Shown in pieces: positions 57,265 to 64,000 of a stretch of 64,000 bases of DNA (the stretch's first letter is position 1; every line of letters begins with the position of its first letter). This stretch comes from Nephrocerus scutellatus. Taxonomy: Eukaryota > Arthropoda > Insecta > Diptera > Pipunculidae. The notes under the pieces were generated by a model that ran no database searches, was not told the DNA's origin, and saw only the letters and a list, made by a program, of their open reading frames with translations. The stretch is from the NCBI GenBank assembly GCA_947095585.1, contig OX352762.1:121426930-121490929 (forward strand), written 5' to 3'. The position numbers were made by a program, and so were the translations under genes.

Positions 57265-58500
57265 AAAAATGCATTATCATAAACACATACATTCATACAG
57301 TTCACTAAAAGGTAAAAAAATCCTTTATCAATATCCCTTGTAAAAAAGAAAATTTTTCACAAAACAAATGTATACCTCATGTATACTTGCTAAATGTGCG
57401 CAGCTGTGTTTTGGTCCTTCGAGCCGGATCAAAAATGTTATTTTTAAGTTTCGCTTTCCTAAGCACTGGGTGTTTTAGTACACCCCATTATTTAAGTACC
57501 GTCTTGTGTCCCATAAAATAAACCGCAATGGATTCCTGCTTATGGGGATTATTTATAAGTTAAATGTATAATAATTGTGTGTGTAATGATAAAAATATTC
57601 TGCCACCAGCCAGACAGATAGACAGATTGAAAGTTTATTTTTTTTTTGTGTTTCACATTCGTTGAACATTCAACGCCAAATCAGTCGCATCTTCTCAGAG
57701 ATTCTTTTTTACCACTCCAGTTATTCAAATTTGAAAAACAATAATCTTTTTGTTATAATTGTTATTTCAATGAGCGCTGATGGCACTGGATTGAAAAGAG
57801 AATAACAACAAATAGGTATGGTGAAGTTTATTGAAATGTCCAAGTATTGTACTCGTAGATATAGTAAGACATAACGAAAATTCTGTTTCGATTTGTTAAG
57901 CTCGTTAAATAATTCAGTGAGTTCTAAAAAAAATCTATTTGCTCGGATTTCCTTGTTATCCTGGAAAATTGAATAAATTCTGACTTAAGTAGGGGAGTGT
58001 TTATTAGAACTTCTGATTGCCAGCGACGTCGATGAAGAAACGTTTTTGTTCGTCTATGACGTTAGACGAAATGTTAAATTAAAATGCAAATTTATACCAA
58101 AGAAATTATCTTCACAAATTTGTACTTAAAATTCAAGTTTTTTGTTCTTAAAACAATTTATCCTGACAAAGAACGGGCGAAAAATCTAAAACAAAAAGGA
58201 ATTTAACTTTTTGTGCACTTGGGGCAATCAATGTCTCACAGAGATTACCAAAAATATAACTAAATTTAAATTTAATTTATTTTACATGCGAGGTTATTAT
58301 TTTGTTGCTTCAAATGTACCTATTATGTTAATTTCTTTTATTTATTGTCATAATTCACTTAGACCTGGATACTTTGTTCCATTGAAAACAAAATAATCAA
58401 TTATTCGAAATAGAACTGGCAAACATGACCGTGGATTAATATACAATATAATATAATATATAATATTAAAATAATACTGATAAGTAATAAATAACTATTG
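57265..58500. other. AT-rich DNA, nothing recognised
   Basis: No protein motif or repeat family. ATAATATA-type simple sequence at 58440-58475. Confidence 0.5.
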
Positions 58501-58504
58501 ATAT

Positions 58505-59180
58505 AGGCCGCCAAAAATTAGTTGAAACATCCCAATATGCGCGTTAGAATTTCTTTTAAGGTATGGAATCTAGCTAGCATCCACCAAGAGCGACAGTTTT
58601 GTTTGGATTCTGGAGTGGTGGTCCATTTTTCTTCGAAAACCAGCTGGAAATGCCGTTACCGTCGATCGCGACCGTTACAGAGCCAGCTGACCAACTTTTT
58701 ATGGCCTCAAATCGATGCCATGATTGTCGACGAACTTTGGTTTCAACAAGATGCCATACAAGCCGACTGACAATCGAGATCTCTTGCGCGCCAAAATTGG
58801 CAACCGAATAATCATCCGTTTTGGGGATGTCGATTGGATGGCGCGGAGCTGAGATTTGACGCCGATGGGCTTTTTTCCATGAGGTGCCGTTAAGGATGAA
58901 TGTTATGCGGATAATCTAGAGATAATTCCCGGTTTAAAACATACGATTGTGACTGTTATTCGCGAGATAGGCGCCGAAATGATCGAAATAGTTCTTTGAA
59001 AATGGACTCACAGGATGGCTTACTGTAAGGCCAGCATAGGGAACCACATGAACGAAATTGGTTTTCATTCCTAAATAGGAGACTACAGCCTTTACAATTA
59101 AAAACGAAATCCAAAAAATATTGATGTAAACTCATTTCATAGCTTTTTAAAAAACGAACTTTTAAATTGCCCATCATTTA
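58505..59180 (+). mobile_element. Tc1/mariner-type transposase relic (DDE domain)
   Basis: Frames shift between FWSGGPFFFENQ (58605-58640), NFLWPQIDAMIVDELWFQQD (58695-58752, second catalytic Asp region), LTPMGFFP-like sequence (58858-58880) and a C-terminal tail to 59180. The last bases read GAACTTTTAAATTGCCC, the apparent inverted-repeat end, matched at 62457 (GGGCAATTTAAAAGT). The DNA-binding N-terminus is not present. Confidence 0.7.
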
Positions 59181-59510
59181 TAATGAAACTCATGAACTTT
59201 ATTCATTCAGGAACTATAGGTGTCTACTACTTTTTTTATGCGGGGTTGAGAGTTTGACTTATAGTTGTGTAGAAATTTCGACCCGAGTATTTCAGCACAT
59301 GGGTTGAAAAATTGAAGGTGGGTTAAGATGGTATGTCAAAGGTTCTCGTATTTTTCGACTCGATTTTACTGGGGCAACTTTTGCTTGTTGGCGACATCGC
59401 ATTTACCCGAATTCTCTGACAAACGTCCAAATAACTGTCATGGACAGCTTCTCAGTTCGCCTTTTGTGTTGAATTTCTGTTGAATAATATTGAAAACTTG
59501 GAAATTTATA
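59181..59510. other. No recognised feature
   Basis: Short spacer between the transposase relic and a CR1-like scrap. Nothing supported. Confidence 0.4.
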
Positions 59511-59514
59511 TCAC

Positions 59515-59672
59515 ATAATTAATGTGCTGCTATAGAAGGAATGTCTGAATGAAGATGGGCTCAATGGTAGACCCTTGGGCATGAGTATTGCAGATTGGTT
59601 GGTAGACGAGATGCACCTGAATATTATGTAATTTTGAACACCGATTGTGGAAAAATGGATAAAACATTGTGG
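59515..59672 (-). mobile_element. CR1-like C-terminal scrap
   Basis: On the minus strand the blocks ending in a HAQGSTIEPIF frame match the RAHGSTIRPIF region of the copy at 130-1330. About 150 bases, no ends. Confidence 0.55.
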
Positions 59673-59739
59673 AAAAAGAGCTCAAAAGAAGGCGGGGGCG
59701 ATTCTTATCGCCAATAGACAAAGAAGATCGACCATTATA

Positions 59740-59928
59740 GACCTATCACATCGACCATGTTGGTCCCAGGGAGGAGATAAAAAAGAAGTATAACCACATG
59801 CTCGTGGTGGTGGACGCATTCGCCAAATTTGTATGGTTGTACCCCACCAAGAGTAATAGACAGACTTAGCAAGCAGTCTGAGGTATTTGGTCATCCCAGA
59901 CGAATTATTTCAGACAATTGTTGCTGGC
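59740..59928 (+). mobile_element. Gypsy-type LTR retrotransposon integrase scrap
   Basis: KKYNHMLVVVDAFAKFVWLY followed by PTKSN (59785-59855) is the core of a gypsy integrase around the first catalytic Asp. EVFGHPRRIISDN (59880-59918) is the block with the second Asp. A frameshift and stop lie between. No LTR or other domain nearby. Confidence 0.75.
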
Positions 59929-59934
59929 TTATCA

Positions 59935-60340
59935 GCATCAAGCAGTGATTTTACCTGGCCCCACAGGAAATAATCTAGAGGTGTCAAATCGCACGTCCTT
60001 GGAGGCCAATTGACTGGTCCTTTTATCGAAATCAACTTATCACCAAATTATGATTTCAAAAGGTCAATGGTTGCCGTCACCGTATGGCACGTAGCGCCAT
60101 CCTGTTGAAACAACATCTCATTCGGATCAATTTCGTCCATATTTCCACACAAAAAATCGTTGATGATAGTGTGGTAAGAATCTCCATTTTCCACGAAGGA
60201 CAGAGCTCCAATTCCTGTGACCGACGACAAATCTTCGACACAAACTTTCATTTACAGCGGCAGTATTCTCTTCAGTGTGCACATTCCTTCGCCGTGTTGG
60301 AGTTTTTGCATAATTTAGGAAGTATCTACTAAATCTAGAA
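59935..60340 (-). mobile_element. Tc1/mariner-type transposase relic
   Basis: Minus strand: FVENGDSYHTIINDFLCGNM and MLFQQDGATCHTVTATIDLL (60190-60055), then frameshifted SQLASKDVRFDTSRLF sequence corresponding to WPPRSCDLTPLDYFL. Same superfamily as 58505-59180 but a different subfamily by sequence. Confidence 0.7.
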
Positions 60341-60579
60341 ATCTATTCACAGGTCGACGAATGACTTGCTCAGATGAAGGTTTATGTGAGTCATAAAAAC
60401 CACGAAGTTGTCTATAAGTTGCGCAAATCGACGAATGAATTTCATGATGATTTGCCAGAGCATATTGTTAATAAATGTTAAATAGTGTGCTTAGTTTGAC
60501 AGCTCGTTTGATGGTTAGCGGTTAAGTTCAATCGAATGGTTAAGTTCAATATTCAATATGAGCAAAAAAAACGCCCTTT

Positions 60580-60772
60580 TGTAGCCAGGTATGAGGTAGT
60601 GAATGCAACATTTCAGGAAACATTTCGCAGCATTTTTATCAATGGTCTTTTCAACGAATACCGAAAATTTGGAATTCTAGCGGTTCTTCGATGCAAATGC
60701 TTCTTCTTTGATAAAGATAGAAGGTTTAAATCTCGCATGGATGACAGAAGGCAGTCATTGTATTGATCGGTA
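60580..60772 (-). mobile_element. CR1-like scrap (thumb region)
   Basis: TAGCCAGGTATGA, ACATTTCGCAGCATTTTTA and GATGACAGAAGGCAG on the plus strand align in order with 667-895 of the copy at 130-1330. Strongly decayed. Confidence 0.5.
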
Positions 60773-60781
60773 TTGATCTAT

Positions 60782-60905
60782 GGCGGTACTCAACAACGTT
60801 ATACCACGATAATTGCTGCAGGTTGTGATATAACCTTTCTTATGTATAGGACACAGGATGCATCTTCGCCAGTCTTCTGGCATAGCTTCTTCTTCCCATT
60901 ATATT
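60782..60905 (-). mobile_element. RTE-like RT scrap
   Basis: The minus strand carries the EEAMPEDWR..ILCPIHK and CSNYRGITLL region in decayed form, matching 53430-53535 (plus-strand GGACACAGGATGCATCTTCGCC at 60849 is its complement). Confidence 0.65.
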
Positions 60906-62450
60906 GATTTGTATGTCTAAAAATTTGTAGCTTTATAGTAAAACTTCACCAACCATCCCACTGGTACTTTTTTTTAACATTCGAGTATTCAAGTAAAGTT
61001 TAATTAGCTGGATGAGATTTTTGTGCGGTTTTACCAAAACGCTGTCATAACAATCCGACAGCTACGTCACTCATTGGATTTTATTGGAAAAAAAATAATC
61101 TTTCTTCGAGAAAATTATATACAAACCAGCATTAAGCTGATGTGATGGTGAACCTCAACAGCCCGCAAATATTCATAACCACAGCGACAGCCGTTGACAC
61201 AGTTACAGCCGGCTAATTTCTCCGAAATGCAAATGACCAAAATCATCACTTGTGCGAAAAAATCGACTTTCAGCGAATGTATCTAGGGCGAGTATTTAAA
61301 AAAAAAATTAAAAAATTAAATTGGGGATTTCACATATATATGAGTACGTTTACGTTTAGTATCGTAATTTTTGGGGCTCGCAGTGTCAAAATACCAAAAC
61401 TAGGTCCATCTCATTCAACAGATTCCGTAATTGTATATTACCGGATAAACAATCAGATTTTTTTTAATTCACAGTCATTTACGAGTTTTTAAATACATTC
61501 AAGCGGCCGAAAAACGATTTCCTCTTTCACTGTTGCAAAAGTGACTGCCCGACGACAATTACAGCCGGCCGCCGGCGTCGCTGTCACCACTCGTTCGCAT
61601 TCAATTAAATCACAATAATTACTCAAGTACCATATTCTTGGCATTTACTCAATTTACTTAGAGTGCATTATTGCGACTTGCGAGCACAAAATGATAAAGT
61701 TGCCTCTGGGAATTATATTATTTTTTGTTATTTTTTTTTTATTCCATAAAATTTCTTTATATTTTCTGAGTGTATTTGTGTATGTGCCAGAAAAAATGTA
61801 TTACAGGAACTTTTTCGACCGTTGTGGACGTCATCGACATCACCGTCAGCAATTGGGTTAAATTAACAAAACATTATTTTTTGTGCTGTCGTTATGAGCT
61901 TCAAACAAGGCACAAATGCGTAAGGGAAATGATAAGTAATAATAATGGGAACATTATAACATACACAACGCAAGGTTGCTTTGGTGTACCAATAAAGAAA
62001 GAAGGCAATATACTTTCCTGATAATGACAACAGAAGTTAACTTAGTGTTCGTGTGCCAGATAAACAACTCCGCACAACAAGACTTTTGCATCAGAAATAC
62101 ACTAACATGACTTTTTTGGTTCACTATGACTATATTGTGATAAGATAGATAAAGATTTTTATCAATTTCCAAACAACTACATAGTTACAAAGGGCTCCGA
62201 CTGGCTTGCCTCCTCTTTAAGTTTTATCGTTATCGAAAGTAATTCGAATCTCTGTCCGAACATGCTGAGGAACAATTGAATGACTAAGTGGATGCAAGTG
62301 GTATGTAACATATCTTTTAAATCCGGGATATCTTCATAGATGAAGGTGCTATGTATCGAGGTAACATCGGCACTTAATTCTGGTCTCTCTAAAAAGCAAT
62401 CTAAGCGATATTTTAAATAAAGAAGTTCGTATATGTTAAATACAGAGCTT
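60906..62450. other. AT-rich DNA, nothing recognised
   Basis: No supported exon; short frames (61250-61492, 61770-62021, 62464-62177) lack domains. Confidence 0.5.
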
Positions 62451-62455
62451 ATAAG

Positions 62456-62895
62456 GGTGGGCAATTTAAAAGTTTGGTTTAAAAAACGTTATAAAAGCGT
62501 GACGGTTGGAGTCTCCGATTTAAGAATAAAAAATAATTTCGTTCTTGTGTCTCCATCTGCTGGCCTTACAGTAAACCATCCTGTGAGTCTAGTTTTCAAG
62601 AAAGAGAAAAAAGTCCATCGGCGTCAAGTCGCAGCTCCGCGCAGGTCTATTGACATCTCCAAAAAGGCTGATTATTCGGTTGCCAAATTTGGCGCGTAAG
62701 CGATTGATTTTCAGTCGGCTTGCATGGCATATGGCGCCATCTTGTTGAAAGCAAAGGTCGTCCACATGGCGATGGCGTCGACTTGATGGTAACGGCGTTT
62801 CCTGAAGCGTTTTCGAGAAAAAATCGGCCACCACTCTAAAATCCAAACAAAACTGTCGCTCTTGGTGGATGCATTGGCTTCTTTACGATTACGTG
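62456..62895 (-). mobile_element. Tc1/mariner-type transposase relic
   Basis: Minus strand: LCFQQDGAICHASRLKINRL, RAKFGNRIISLFGDVNRPAR, SCDLTPMDFFLF (62755-62595), then the C-terminal tail to the end GGGCAATTTAAAAGT at 62457. Close to the copy at 58505-59180 and in inverse orientation. The catalytic Asp of QQDGA is intact. It runs into repeat R at about 62895. Confidence 0.75.
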
Positions 62896-62929
62896 TGGCT
62901 GTTCCGAACCCCAAATCTGGCAGTTCTGT

Positions 62930-63240
62930 GCAGATCACTTCAAAATGTTTACAAAAAGGGTTGTTTATCGGAGATACACGTGTGTATAAAATTGAATTGA
63001 AAATCGGGCTAATTTTTAGAAAAAAATTATTTGGGCGCCTCTCGGTCCTGAGGGCCGAGGGGCTCCAAAGTTTAAACGAACGTGTTGTCATCGGAAATAC
63101 ACATATGTGCAAAGTTGCAATAAAATAGGGCTTTCGGAAAAGGGTTAAAAATTTATCGCAAGATTCAAATACAGACAGACAAACAAACAAACAGATCTAC
63201 GGGCACGCGAAGTTAGAGAATTTAAAAATTAAAAAATCTG
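62930..63240 (+). repeat. Dispersed repeat R (copy 3)
   Basis: Two internal units carry GGAGATACACGTGTGTATAA and GGAAATACACATATGTGCAA, each followed by AATAAAAT/AAAATCGGGCT-type sequence. Then AAAAGGGTTAAAAATTTATC, (CAGA)/(CAAA)n and GCACGCGAAGTTAGAGAATT. The ends match copies 1 and 2. Confidence 0.65.
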
Positions 63241-63329
63241 AATAAGCTCAGAGGAAATTTTAACACGAGACCTTTGAATACACAACCAAAGACTTTAACC
63301 GCTTTACCACGAAACCCCGGTGTGTTAAA

Positions 63330-64000
63330 AGGCCAGTACAAAATATCCACTTCCAGGTTCGGCTAAACAACATCGAAGTGTGTTCTTCCGGCTGTGTTTT
63401 GTTGTGATTGGTCACATTCAGGGTGGTAGTGGTGTTTAGCAAATTTGTGGACTTAGATCGATACTCATTACTGCATATCTCCATGTTGTAGATAAGATTA
63501 GATGAGCAGAGAGAAACCCTGACTGAAAATCGGGAGACCGTCGTAATTTAATAATTGCCAGAACCAAATATATAACCAAAAACGGGAAATTCCGCATTAC
63601 ATTAACCTTACCACAAAAGCAGCAGGAGATTTTCTACAAAAAACAAACAAACAGGCATAACAGCCACTAGTTAATTGTAAAAGGATTCAATTTGCACTGT
63701 TAATGTTATTTAAAAATCTTGACTTACTGAATTCCATTGCTGATGATAATGACAGACAGCCAGCGGAGAGAGGGAGTATTTTTTTCATTTTAAATGTGAA
63801 TAAGCGCATCCAGTGCGACGCCTGCAGACATCACCACAGCGATCGTAATGGCCATTGTCATGTCAGATCCTTTGGACTGTGGCCAAATTGAAAAATTGTT
63901 GTTATTTAATAGCAGGAACGGGACAAGCGCAATTGTATATGTCAGGCTGTCTGTCAGTTTAAATCAGTCAGCACATTGCACATTTAGCGCCTTCCAGCAT
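63330..64000. other. No supported gene
   Basis: A 62-codon frame at 63703-63891 contains IQCDACRHHH but has no further domain sequence or donor site; see rejected items. Confidence 0.5.

Noticed and set aside
62711..63190. 159-codon minus-strand frame as a host gene
   Set aside because: It is repeat R translated into a transposase fragment in a shifted frame; neither half is a host protein.
63703..63891. Possible second Ly6-like exon (RIQCDACRHHHSDRNG)
   Set aside because: Only the first two cysteines have Ly6-like spacing, the rest does not follow the family, and no donor GT in phase was seen. The minus-strand alternative (MTMAITIAVVMSAG, signal-like) also lacks a donor and stops at once.

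Overview
This is a eukaryotic window, most likely from a fly (Diptera). The coding sequence is split by GT-AG introns, the DNA is AT-rich, the low-complexity proteins are rich in Gln, Ser and Asn as in insects, and most of the DNA is decayed insect-type transposable elements. I see no bacterial operon, CRISPR array, phage or rRNA. The species cannot be read from the sequence.

Two host genes are supported. (1) A minus-strand gene has six internal coding exons: 43857-43758, 36674-36136, 35950-35818, 32502-32345, 32152-30278 and 8241-7973. Their splice phases agree at every junction. The product is a long, probably disordered Ser/Thr/Gln-rich protein that I do not recognise. Both its start and its end lie outside the window or are undetected. 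One intron, between 30278 and 8241, is about 22 kb and is packed with transposons. (2) A plus-strand gene has four exons (44276-44357, 47167-47300, 54399-54452, 54545-54793). It encodes a small secreted Ly6/uPAR-type three-finger protein with a signal peptide, eight domain cysteines and a hydrophobic C-terminus. Its 7.1 kb second intron holds two tandem-repeat arrays and several retrotransposon pieces.

Mobile DNA by region. 1-7.7 kb: an RTE-like tail, CR1/jockey-superfamily fragments and an internally deleted mariner. 8.6-15.4 kb: a Tc1/mariner scrap, then an RNase H-bearing LOA/I-group retrotransposon broken inside its RNase H domain by a nearly intact jockey-clade element (11586-14678) flanked by a 15-bp target duplication. 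17.5-19.9 kb: a long CR1-like relic. 22.4-24.9 kb: a decayed jockey element carrying a nested fragment. 24.9-26.1 kb: dispersed repeats with GC-rich ends. 27.1-28.3 kb: an RTE-like reverse transcriptase. 32.8-35.1 kb: a gypsy gag relic and an RNase H element. 37-43.5 kb: further RNase H and CR1-like copies, some nested. 49.4-54.4 kb: RTE-like, LOA-like and CR1-like pieces inside the Ly6 gene. 55.9-57.3 kb: a 1.35-kb AAGACC-rich satellite. 58.5-63.2 kb: three Tc1/mariner-type transposase relics, a gypsy integrase scrap and a dispersed repeat.

Nothing in the window makes a convincing new molecular system. The points most worth attention are the in-frame fusion made by the nested jockey insertion, the unrecognised phase-consistent minus-strand gene, the retroelement sitting 28 bp from a splice acceptor of the Ly6 gene, and several uncharacterised repeats. 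All exon boundaries were read by eye from splice consensus and phase. No transcript or database evidence was available.
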